A stretch of DNA of 6,935 bases from F23-B02 sp045642545 (GTDB lineage Bacteria; Bacillota; Clostridia; Oscillospirales; Oscillospiraceae). The DNA is taken from NCBI GenBank assembly GCA_045642545.1, contig JAZUJB010000045.1, positions 1 through 6,935 on the forward strand, in the 5' to 3' direction. Under the pieces are notes generated by a model that saw only the letters and a program-made list of their open reading frames with translations, did no database searches and was not told where the DNA came from. A program made the position numbers and the translations under genes. This document shows, one piece after another, positions 1 through 5,489 of the stretch; the stretch's first letter is position 1; each line of letters opens with the position of its first letter.

Positions 1-12
1 AAAAATAGGCGC

Positions 13-44
13 AAAAATACCAGCCTTGATTTATGGGGCCGGTA
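13..44 (-). terminator. Intrinsic terminator of the SAM riboswitch leader
   Basis: On the minus strand, UACCGGCC (44-37) pairs with GGCUGGUA (25-18) in an 8-bp stem with one G-U pair and an 11-nt loop. UUUUU follows directly at 17-13. The stem lies just 3' of the aptamer's closing helix, which is the usual layout of a transcription-attenuating S-box leader: bound SAM stabilises the aptamer and lets the terminator form. I did not resolve a convincing antiterminator pairing. Confidence 0.8.
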
Positions 45-48
45 TAAA

Positions 49-131
49 CCTATCGTACAAGCATTGCCACCTTTCTCTCCGGGAGGTTGGCGTGCGGTCA
101 TCGGGCTTGTCCCTCGCGCATCTCTTATAGG
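49..131 (-). promoter_or_regulatory. SAM riboswitch aptamer (S-box / SAM-I family), P4 apparently absent
   Basis: Read on the minus strand, the S-box core is recognisable: AAGAGA, then GAGGGA, GCCCGAUGA, CCAACC, AGGUGGC and AAUGC. P1 is CCUAU (131-127) with AUAGG (53-49). P2 is UGCG (120-117) with CGCA (96-93), extended by GGG/CCC (113-111 with 105-103) across a kink-turn-like GA/GAUGA element. P3 is GCC-A-ACCU (91-84) with AGGUGGC (72-66). The P2 loop ACAAG (110-106) is exactly complementary to CUUGU (61-57), in the place of the family's loop/J3-4 pseudoknot. In the family this RNA senses S-adenosylmethionine and controls methionine or SAM genes. The controlled gene lies off the left edge, and metK or a methionine biosynthesis or transport gene is only a guess. 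Only three bases separate the pseudoknot strand from P1, so the usual P4 helix seems missing. Confidence 0.87.
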
Positions 132-167
132 GTATTTTGTTGTAATCCGTGCACTGATTGTGGACTT

Positions 168-196
168 AGCATAGCACGGCTTCAATATTTTGTCAA
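168..196 (-). promoter_or_regulatory. Sigma-A promoter of the SAM riboswitch leader
   Basis: Minus-strand TTGACA (196-191), a 17-bp spacer and TATGCT (173-168). The predicted transcription start near 161 leaves about 30 nt before the aptamer's P1 helix. The perfect -35 and ideal spacing make this a strong call. Confidence 0.85.
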
Positions 197-199
197 ATA

Positions 200-385
200 T
201 CCCCCTCCTTACGCGTGCGCGTGTGCACGAAAACCGCGCGCGGACGCGAGCATTCACCTACGGTGAAAAAAGTGAAATTTCCCTCTTGACTGTTTTCACG
301 CGCGCGTATCGCGATAATAGAAAGTGCAGGCGGCGTTGACAACCGAAATGTTTTCTGCCGAAAAGAAGGATTTTCAAAAACAGCG
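200..385. other. Intergenic region with alternating CG tracts and repeated GTGAA/TTCAC words
   Basis: I see no gene here. It holds a 19-nt alternating purine-pyrimidine run (211-229), the palindromes CCGCGCGCGG (234-243) and TATCGCGATA (307-316), and a further alternating stretch (298-309). It also has an inverted repeat TTCACC-tac-GGTGAA (253-267), with extra half-site words GTGAA (272-276) and TTCAC (295-299) flanking a TTGACT (286-291). A weak plus-strand promoter could use TTGACT, but the nearest good -10 (GATAAT, 313-318) is 21 bp away. The promoter of the small genes downstream is therefore unresolved. Confidence 0.45.
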
Positions 386-472
386 GTGTATATAGCACAT
401 CGCGGACAAATGAGAACTACTATGTATTGCCGCAGAAGTGTATATGGCAATCGAGAGAAAGGGGCTTTTGAT

Positions 473-703
473 ATGAAATACTGCAATCGTCTGCCGCTGC
501 TGACAACCTTGGACGACATCACTCTGACTGAGCGCGAGCGGCAGCTTGCCGGTGCTATCATAGGCGAGATTGTTGACATCTATCTCAACTACAAGGCATT
601 GGTATTCGACTATCATCGCAAGGAGAATGTGTCCTGGCACGAAGCACGCGTTAAGGCAAGACGGTGGATATACAACCGCCGCCTGACCGGTCTTTTTTTC
701 TGA
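473..703 (+). CDS. Small hypothetical protein, 76 aa
   Basis: I do not recognise this protein. The ATG at 473 was chosen because GAAAGGGG sits 8 nt upstream. A GTG at 386 in the same frame would add 29 residues but has no ribosome site. The product is predicted mostly helical: an acidic N-terminal half (TTLDDITLTERERQLAGAI, residues 11-29), then a hydrophobic and aromatic helix (EIVDIYLNYKALVFDY), then a basic C-terminus rich in Arg, Lys and Trp (ARVKARRWIYNRR). It has no signal peptide, no convincing membrane segment and no Cys pair. A helical nucleic-acid or protein-binding role is possible but unsupported. It is first in a co-directional block of three small genes. The last codons (Leu-Phe-Phe) are encoded by a T-run that may serve as a terminator. 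Confidence 0.68.
   Translation: MKYCNRLPLLTTLDDITLTERERQLAGAIIGEIVDIYLNYKALVFDYHRKENVSWHEARVKARRWIYNRRLTGLFF
659..700 (+). terminator. Possible intrinsic terminator inside the 3' end of the 76-aa gene
   Basis: AGACGGT (659-665) can pair with ACC-G-GTCT (686-693), seven pairs with one bulged G. Seven T bases at 693-699 follow, ending just before the stop codon. The loop is 20 nt and could hold an inner GG/CC pairing. Stem quality is only moderate, so this is a candidate attenuator between the first and second small genes. Confidence 0.4.
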
Positions 704-776
704 TTCTTGTAATAAGGCTCGGACGAGCTTCCGCACAGCATTCACCCCGAATCACAAAGCACAAGGAGGAACCACA

Positions 777-962
777 ATGGAAAACATAAGAACTCTTACC
801 GATGCGGATATCACCGCAATCAAAAACGCAATCATCTGCGATGAGCTGAAGATATTCCGCCGACTGCTCAAGGCTTCCGGGCTTGGCGGTTTTGACAATG
901 CTCTCGACCGCTATGCCGCAAAGGAAATCGAAACCCGCGGCGGAGATTTAAGAGTATTTTGA
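777..962 (+). CDS. Small hypothetical protein, 61 aa
   Basis: I do not recognise this protein. The start is well set: AAGGAGGA ends 7 nt before the ATG at 777. The product is a short, soluble-looking, mixed-charge protein with no signal peptide or membrane segment. It has a helix around residues 8-31 (DADITAIKNAIICDELKIFRR is part of it), a Gly-rich turn (SGLGGFD) and a second helix (NALDRYAAKEIE). The helix-turn-helix outline recalls small DNA-binding or adaptor proteins, but no family motif is visible. It lies 73 nt after the 76-aa gene. The spacer holds a short hairpin (715-731) and no clear promoter, so co-transcription through the upstream T-run is likely. What follows is a structured spacer, not a terminator. 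Confidence 0.7.
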   Translation: MENIRTLTDADITAIKNAIICDELKIFRRLLKASGLGGFDNALDRYAAKEIETRGGDLRVF

Positions 963-972
963 GAAAACAAAA

Positions 973-1037
973 AAGTCAACCTAACCAAAAGGGGTTGCCG
1001 CACTGACTGTCCGGGACTTCCAGATGGTGGTTGACTT
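973..1037 (+). ncRNA. Candidate structured RNA element, three-way-junction outline, unassigned
   Basis: AAGTCAACC (973-981) and GGTTGACTT (1029-1037) form a perfect 9-bp closing stem. Inside are AACC/GGTT (983-986 with 993-996) and a GTCC-G-GGAC inverted repeat (1009-1017), perhaps widened by CTG/CAG-type pairing around 1007-1022. There is no T-run, so it is not an intrinsic terminator, and no ORF crosses it convincingly. It lies 130 nt upstream of the 83-aa gene. I could not match it to a riboswitch consensus I know. It could equally be an mRNA processing or stability element. Confidence 0.4.
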
Positions 1038-1167
1038 ATGCTTAAACCTTACAACAACACACAGGCTATTGTCAAGTATTAACATTGCTTAGTAAGGAAG
1101 GGCGCAATAACCAAAGATATTGCAGGCTACTCCGCATTTGTAGTCTTGTTGAGGATTAGGAGGTAAT
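1038..1167 (+). other. Untranslated leader before the 83-aa gene
   Basis: I see no ORF with a ribosome site here. It contains two short inverted repeats: GCAATA/TATTGC (1103-1108 with 1117-1122) and CTAC/GTAG (1127-1130 with 1140-1143). A TTGTCA at 1069-1074 lacks a fitting -10. The region ends in a strong AGGAGG (1159-1164). Confidence 0.35.
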
Positions 1168-1419
1168 ATGGCAGATATTTTTTTTGTAGACGGAATGGGC
1201 AACGCAGTAATGAGTGTCATCAAGGCCGGCTGGGCAGAGCGTCCCGAGTATGTGTATAGCTGCGTCAGGGCGTATGATATCCCCGAATGCACGATGGAGG
1301 AGGTACGTGAGAGCCTTGAGCGACTGACCGCACAGAAAAAGCTGAAAGTAATGAAAGGCTACTACGCCATTCCCACACTTGACCGTGCAGGCTTCAGGCG
1401 CTTTATCTACGAAGGATAA
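1168..1419 (+). CDS. Small protein with winged-helix-like outline, 83 aa
   Basis: This is not recognised as a named family. The start is secure: AGGAGG lies 3-8 nt before the ATG at 1168. The product is soluble, with no signal or membrane segment. Residues about 10-25 and 24-38 look helical, EEVRESLERLTAQKK (about 44-58) would be a third helix, and LKVMKGYYAIPTL after it resembles a beta wing. That order (helices, recognition-type helix, basic beta hairpin) resembles winged-helix domains of small regulators such as the MarR/PadR type. The resemblance is in outline only. It is the last gene of the small-gene block and is followed by a strong terminator. A transcriptional regulator role is an inference; a non-DNA-binding winged helix is equally possible. 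Confidence 0.72.
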   Translation: MADIFFVDGMGNAVMSVIKAGWAERPEYVYSCVRAYDIPECTMEEVRESLERLTAQKKLKVMKGYYAIPTLDRAGFRRFIYEG

Positions 1420-1427
1420 AAAATAAT

Positions 1428-1477
1428 CCCCGGGGCAGCAGAAATGCTGTTCCGGGGCAATTTTTATTTTTTTCAGC
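1428..1477 (+). terminator. Strong intrinsic terminator after the small-gene block
   Basis: CCCCGGGGCAGCA (1428-1440) pairs fully with TGCTGTTCCGGGG (1445-1457), 13 bp including two G-U pairs, closed by a GAAA tetraloop. TTTTTATTTTTTT follows at 1461-1473. The A-rich left flank (1419-1426) could also give weak termination for minus-strand transcripts. Confidence 0.93.
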
Positions 1478-1581
1478 TCGCCGATGATTTCGTGATTAAT
1501 TATCCTGCAGCATAAAAGTTTTTGCCTTCATGCCTCAAATATGCCACAAATTGTGATTTTCTTCCAGCTCCGAAGAAAGTG
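1474..1581. other. Spacer between convergent terminators
   Basis: I see no gene. The stretch lies between the plus-strand terminator of the small genes and the minus-strand terminator of the tRNA. The only structured word is the palindrome CACAA-a-TTGTG (1545-1555), which is too little to assign. Confidence 0.4.
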
Positions 1582-1610
1582 AAAACCCTGGAAGCATTGA
1601 ACTTCCAGGG
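1577..1610 (-). terminator. Intrinsic terminator of the tRNA gene
   Basis: On the minus strand CCCTGGAAG (1610-1602) pairs perfectly with CTTCCAGGG (1594-1586) around a 7-nt loop. TTTT and then a T-rich stretch follow. It begins only a few bases after the tRNA's encoded CCA, so the tRNA appears to be a single-gene transcript. Confidence 0.87.
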
Positions 1611-1615
1611 GATTT

Positions 1616-1692
<77 letters not shown>

Positions 1693-1717
1693 ATATCCGG
1701 CTCTTTTGAGCTTATAC

Positions 1718-1746
1718 ATAATACCACAGCCGCCGGCGCAAGTCAA
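1718..1746 (-). promoter_or_regulatory. Extended -10 promoter of the initiator tRNA gene
   Basis: Minus-strand TTGACT (1746-1741), a 17-bp spacer and TATTAT (1723-1718), with TG in the extended -10 position. Transcription would start near 1711, about 19 nt before the mature 5' end. Confidence 0.87.
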
Positions 1747-1793
1747 TACCCACGCGAAAATTTTCGTGCGACACAATTCGATGACAAAAACAG

Positions 1794-1821
1794 TTGATTT
1801 TTCGAAATATTATTGTATAAT
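1794..1821 (+). promoter_or_regulatory. Promoter of the SLH protein gene
   Basis: TTGATT (1794-1799), a 16-bp spacer and a perfect TATAAT (1816-1821). The predicted start near 1828 gives a 5' leader of about 92 nt. It is divergent from the tRNA promoter, with about 50 bp between the two -35 elements. Confidence 0.75.
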
Positions 1822-1839
1822 TAATGTGTATATTTATCT

Positions 1840-1864
1840 GCAGCGTCGGATTCTTGCCCGCTGC
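1840..1864 (+). promoter_or_regulatory. 5' leader hairpin of the SLH gene
   Basis: GCAGCG (1840-1845) and CGCTGC (1859-1864) form a 6-bp stem starting about 12 nt from the predicted transcript end. A smaller CGGC-tttt-GCCG stem follows near 1884-1895, and GGAGG at 1909-1913 stays outside both. Such 5' stems often protect long-lived mRNAs of abundant surface proteins, but that role here is inferred. Confidence 0.4.
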
Positions 1865-1919
1865 CTCACTTTAACAATTGTCACCGGCTTTTGCCGTTAT
1901 CTCGACCGGAGGTCATCAT

Positions 1920-4004
1920 ATGAAGAAGCTTACCAGAATAATTGCCGCAATTCTTATCGTCGCAAGCCTGCTGACGATAGGCGCATTTGCCAAGCCCGGC
2001 GACGGAATGAATGCGTTTGAGAAGATCTCTAACATGAACACCTACACCTTTAGCGATCTTGTCAGCAATCACTGGGCATTCTCAGGCATCAAAATCTGCT
2101 ACGACAGAGGCATTCTCGTCGGCTATCCCGACGGCACCTTCCACCCTGAAGAGAATGTTACCTGGTCTCACGCAGTTACCATTGCCGCACGCGTACACTC
2201 CGCTTACCACGGCAACAACTTCGATGCAACCGAGCGCTCCGGCGAATACTGGTACAGCCCCTACTACAAGTACTGCTCAAACAACAGCCTTCTTCCCTCC
2301 AGCTGCCCCAAGCTCTCCAAGCTCGACAGCACCGACATTTCCCGTTATGACCTCGCTTACATCTTCAGCCGCCTGCTGAACGCTGAGGATATGCCCGCAA
2401 TAAGCAACCAGCAGATTCCCGACAAAAACGAAATTCCTTCTACATATCTCAAGTCCGTTCAGACCATGTATGCCGCAGGCATCATGAACGGCATGGACGG
2501 TAACGAATTCCGCGGCGACGACTTCGCAACCCGCGCACAGATTGCAGCAGTTGTTTCAAGACTGCTTATCCCCTCCGAGCGCTCCGGCTATGACAGCAAG
2601 GCAAACCTCGCAATGGAGCCCTACCAGGCAAACCTTGAAAACGACAGCGTAACAGTTCAGGTTGGCAACGATTACTACTGCATCTACAAGTTCCGCACCG
2701 ACGCCTCCACCGAGGAATACGCACTCTACCGCACCGACGGCAAAGACCTCTGCCAGCAGATTTGCAGATACGAAAACGGCTTCTACCTCAGCAACATCAG
2801 CGTTTACAACGGCAAGGTTTACTTCTGCAAGTCCACCCGCGGCACCGCAAGCGGCTCGCTTATGTGCTACAACCCCGCAACGCAGGACCTCTCCGTTGTC
2901 TACTCCGGCAACATTGTTGAGTCCTACTGCTTCTACAACGGCAGCATCTACGCTCTGCTGTTCACAGATTACTCCTCCGAGGTTTCCGGCTACAGATATG
3001 CCTTCGGTAAGATTTCCGGCGGCAGCTTCTCCGCAATCCATAAGGATTACACCTACTACGAGGTAATGCACTTCCAGCCCTACGGTTGGAACGGCAAGAT
3101 TTACTTCAAGCTTTCCTCCAAGGACGGCCCCACAAATCTGTACGCCTACAACATTTCCGACAAGACCAGCGAAAAGGTTCTCGATGTCAACATCAACACC
3201 AGCCTGTTTGACGGCCATGTTCTGTACTTCCTCGCATACGACTCCGAGGGCGATTACGACCGCAACCTCTACGCTGTTTCCGTTCAGGCACCCGGCGTCA
3301 TCTACTGCGTCGGCGAGTTCCCCGTAGCAACCGTTTCCGGTCTCAGGTCTCTGTACAAGTACGGCGACACTCTGTACTGCCTGTCCTACTACAACCACAA
3401 TCTTTACAGCATGGACAAATCCGGCAACACCAGAATTGCTCTGATGACCGGCGGCACCTACAAGCACATCTGCTTCACCAAGGATAAGGCAATCCTCGTT
3501 CCGAGTGACCTCGCCTCTCCTGCAACAAACGCAAACGAGCTGAAGGTTTACAACACCAGAACCCTCGCCTCCCGTGAGCTTTACGGCGATTGGATTGGCC
3601 TTAGCTGCTACTATGTCGGCGCACGCTTCGTTCCCGAGGACGGTCAGACCGTCTATAAGTCCGAGGACAGCGTCAGCACCGTCGGCAACCTGCCCATCAC
3701 CGTAACTCAGGCATTCTTCCGCGGCGATGACTTCATTATCCGCGCAAAGTACCTGAACAACACCGACAGCGACATTCGCCTGCGCTCCTATGTCATCAAC
3801 ATTGCGGCAAACGGACAGCTTGTTGCTCGCGATGTAAACCGTATGGCAGGCTTCGAGATGGACCAGCACGATATTCAGACCTTCACCTTTGTAATACCTG
3901 CTGACGAGATTACAAAGAGCTTCAACCTCGACAAGGACAATATCCAGATTGAGATTATGCCCACCTTTGATATCGTCGTTGTCAATAAGGATGATGTAAA
4001 ATAA
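1920..4004 (+). CDS. Secreted SLH-domain protein with beta-propeller (DUF5050-like), 694 aa
   Basis: The ATG at 1920 is preceded by GGAGG at 7-nt spacing and begins a typical signal peptide: MKKLTR, a hydrophobic core to residue 22, and likely cleavage after AFA (residue 24). Three SLH modules follow at about 43-93, 100-155 and 163-217, with motifs such as SDLVSNHWAFSGIKICYDRGI, partly written here as FSDLVSNHWAF and GYPDGTFHPEENVTW. SLH triplets anchor proteins non-covalently to pyruvylated secondary wall polymers. Residues about 240-590 are Tyr-rich repeats of the type VYFCKS...LMCYN, IYFKLSS...LYAYN and LYCLSYY...LYSMD, as in bladed propellers of the DUF5050 kind. The last ~100 residues look like an all-beta Ig-type domain. 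The mature protein has 13 Cys, which is unusual for a Gram-positive surface protein. Codons are strongly C-ended, suggesting high expression. The ligand is unknown. Confidence 0.93.
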   Translation: MKKLTRIIAAILIVASLLTIGAFAKPGDGMNAFEKISNMNTYTFSDLVSNHWAFSGIKICYDRGILVGYPDGTFHPEENVTWSHAVTIAARVHSAYHGNNFDATERSGEYWYSPYYKYCSNNSLLPSSCPKLSKLDSTDISRYDLAYIFSRLLNAEDMPAISNQQIPDKNEIPSTYLKSVQTMYAAGIMNGMDGNEFRGDDFATRAQIAAVVSRLLIPSERSGYDSKANLAMEPYQANLENDSVTVQVGNDYYCIYKFRTDASTEEYALYRTDGKDLCQQICRYENGFYLSNISVYNGKVYFCKSTRGTASGSLMCYNPATQDLSVVYSGNIVESYCFYNGSIYALLFTDYSSEVSGYRYAFGKISGGSFSAIHKDYTYYEVMHFQPYGWNGKIYFKLSSKDGPTNLYAYNISDKTSEKVLDVNINTSLFDGHVLYFLAYDSEGDYDRNLYAVSVQAPGVIYCVGEFPVATVSGLRSLYKYGDTLYCLSYYNHNLYSMDKSGNTRIALMTGGTYKHICFTKDKAILVPSDLASPATNANELKVYNTRTLASRELYGDWIGLSCYYVGARFVPEDGQTVYKSEDSVSTVGNLPITVTQAFFRGDDFIIRAKYLNNTDSDIRLRSYVINIAANGQLVARDVNRMAGFEMDQHDIQTFTFVIPADEITKSFNLDKDNIQIEIMPTFDIVVVNKDDVK

Positions 4005-4020
4005 CCTAACGCAACAATTT

Positions 4021-4048
4021 ACCGGACCGGCTATGTCGGTCCGGTTTT
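4021..4048 (+). terminator. Intrinsic terminator of the SLH gene
   Basis: ACCGGACCG (4021-4029) pairs perfectly with CGGTCCGGT (4037-4045) around a 7-nt loop, then TTTTGCTTG. It begins 16 nt after the stop codon. Confidence 0.9.
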
Positions 4049-4134
4049 GCTTGTGCCGTATGGGCGGAAAAGGGCAGGTCAAAACCTATAAATCCCTATG
4101 ATGCGCCGCCCTTTCGGTCCGGTTTTGCTTGTGC
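4036..4134 (+). repeat. 21-nt direct repeat of the terminator's 3' arm and tail
   Basis: The 21 bases at 4036-4056, covering the 3' arm CGGTCCGGT, the T-run and GCTTGTGC, recur exactly at 4114-4134. The offset is 78 bp. The second copy lacks its own 5' stem arm nearby. Between the copies GGGCGG (4062-4067) and CCGCCC (4106-4111) form an inverted pair. This looks like a partial duplication of the terminator region. Confidence 0.85.
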
Positions 4135-4141
4135 GCCTGTA

Positions 4142-4170
4142 TTGACGGAATAATCAGGCTATGATATACT
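4142..4170 (+). promoter_or_regulatory. Extended -10 promoter of the corC-like operon
   Basis: TTGACG (4142-4147), a 17-bp spacer and TATACT (4165-4170), with TGA directly before the -10 giving an extended element. Transcription would start near 4177, about 41 nt before the first start codon. It overlaps no other feature and sits just after the duplicated terminator arm. Confidence 0.85.
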
Positions 4171-4217
4171 GATTTTCAATTTACATTAATTAGATTTTAG
4201 GAGTGTGTTAGTCCGAA

Positions 4218-5489
4218 ATGGATGATGGCAGTCGATTGTCACTGATAATCGTAATTCTTCTCTTGCTGTGCGCTGCATATTTTGCAGTGGCGGAAACCGC
4301 ATTCGCCTCAGTTTCCCGCGTGAAGATTAAGGTCCGCGCAGAAAAGGGCGAGGCTCGCGCTATCCGTGCGCTCGAGGTGCTTGATAACTTCGACCGCGCA
4401 ATCAGCAGCATTCTTATCTGTACAAACATCGTGCATATCACCGCGGCAAGCATTGTCACCGTTACGGTTACGCGTATATGGGGCTTGAGCGCCGTTACCT
4501 TAAGCACGATTATTATGACCGTTGCGGTCTTCTTCTTAGGCGAAATGCTTCCGAAGAGCATAGCAAAAAAATACAGCGAGCGACTGTCATTGGCAGTTGC
4601 CGGTTCGCTGTGCTTTTTTATGTCCGTTTTGAAGCCCGTATCCTCGCTTCTGTCCGCAATCGGCAACTACGCTGCACGCTTTGTGAAGGCTGACCCCGAG
4701 ATATCCGTCACCGAGGACGAGATTTACGACATCATCGAGGATATGACCGAGGACGGCAGCCTTGACGAGGAGCGCGGTGAGCTTATCTCCTCGGCACTGC
4801 AGTTCGGCGAGACCACCGTTGAGAGCATACTCACCTCGCGCGTTGACCTCGCGGCAATCGATGTTGCAGACTCGCCCGAGGAAATCCTCGCCTATATCCG
4901 CGAGCAGAAGCACAGCCGCCTGCCCGTCTACGAGGGCAGCATCGACAATGTCATCGGCATTCTCTCGATACGCAAATACATAAAGGCGTATCTGCACGAG
5001 TGCGAGAAGGTCAATCTGCGTGCGCTGCTCGACGAGGCGTATTTTGTCCACCAGTCAACAAATATCGACGACCTTCTGCCCGTAATGAGCAAGCGTCGTC
5101 TTAATATGGCCGTCGTTACCGACAACTACGGCGGCACCCTCGGCATCGTAACCGTTGAGGACATTCTTGAGGAGCTTGTCGGCGAGATTTGGGACGAGGA
5201 CGATGTTGTCGAGGAGCCCTTTATCGCCCGCGAGGACGGCAGCTGGGACTGCGATGCGGAGATGGCCGTCAGCGATGTGTTCGAGCTTCTGGAGTTTGAC
5301 GACCCCGAGGAGGACGACGAGTTTACAAACAAGCTGCTCGGCGAATGGGCTTATGAGCAGTTCGCATCAATCCCCAAGGTCGGCTCACGCTTTGAATACC
5401 ACGGTGTGTGCGTAACCGTGTCCGAGATGCAGCACAACCGCATACTGCGGCTTGTTGTCTGCCTCCGCGAAGAGGGAGGTGCTGAGTAA
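4218..5489 (+). CDS. HlyC/CorC family membrane protein (DUF21-CBS-CBS-CorC_HlyC), upstream paralogue
   Basis: This is a 423-aa member of the CNNM/CorC family of membrane proteins linked to Mg2+ (and in some cases Na+) transport. The DUF21/CNNM membrane domain covers about 1-155, with hydrophobic segments near 7-28, 62-85, 92-110 and 127-150 and the motif GEMLPKSIA (108-116). A CBS pair spans about 203-325, including SRLPVYEGSIDNVIGIL and TDNYGGTLGIVTVEDILEEL. CBS pairs of this family bind ATP. A CorC_HlyC domain fills about 340-418. The usual FSAxETA signature reads FAVAETA (Ala23), and LIGNNxVN reads LICTNIVH (Cys68, Thr69, His73). The ATG at 4218 is the only plausible start, but AGGAG (4199-4203) is 14 nt away, which is a long spacing. 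Its stop overlaps the next gene's start by one base. Confidence 0.94.
   Translation: MDDGSRLSLIIVILLLLCAAYFAVAETAFASVSRVKIKVRAEKGEARAIRALEVLDNFDRAISSILICTNIVHITAASIVTVTVTRIWGLSAVTLSTIIMTVAVFFLGEMLPKSIAKKYSERLSLAVAGSLCFFMSVLKPVSSLLSAIGNYAARFVKADPEISVTEDEIYDIIEDMTEDGSLDEERGELISSALQFGETTVESILTSRVDLAAIDVADSPEEILAYIREQKHSRLPVYEGSIDNVIGILSIRKYIKAYLHECEKVNLRALLDEAYFVHQSTNIDDLLPVMSKRRLNMAVVTDNYGGTLGIVTVEDILEELVGEIWDEDDVVEEPFIAREDGSWDCDAEMAVSDVFELLEFDDPEEDDEFTNKLLGEWAYEQFASIPKVGSRFEYHGVCVTVSEMQHNRILRLVVCLREEGGAE

Noticed and set aside
336..341. TTGACA as a plus-strand -35
   Set aside because: No acceptable -10 lies 15-19 bp downstream; the closest sequence is GA-rich (CGAAAAG).
386..472. 29-residue N-terminal extension of the 76-aa protein from a GTG start
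   Set aside because: No Shine-Dalgarno sequence precedes the GTG, whereas GAAAGGGG precedes the ATG at 473 at good spacing.
193..579. 128-aa open frame on the minus strand
   Set aside because: It overlaps the -35 of the riboswitch promoter, the intergenic CG tracts and the 76-aa gene. It shows no ribosome site or recognisable protein features.
737..746. AGCATTCACC shared with 249-258
   Set aside because: A single 10-base match without wider similarity or symmetry. Coincidence is likely, so it is not listed as a regulatory repeat.
2556..4082. 508-aa open frame on the minus strand
   Set aside because: It lies opposite the well-supported SLH gene. It has low-complexity Val/Ala/Gly-rich composition produced by the strong C-ending codon bias of the real gene, and no ribosome site or domain.
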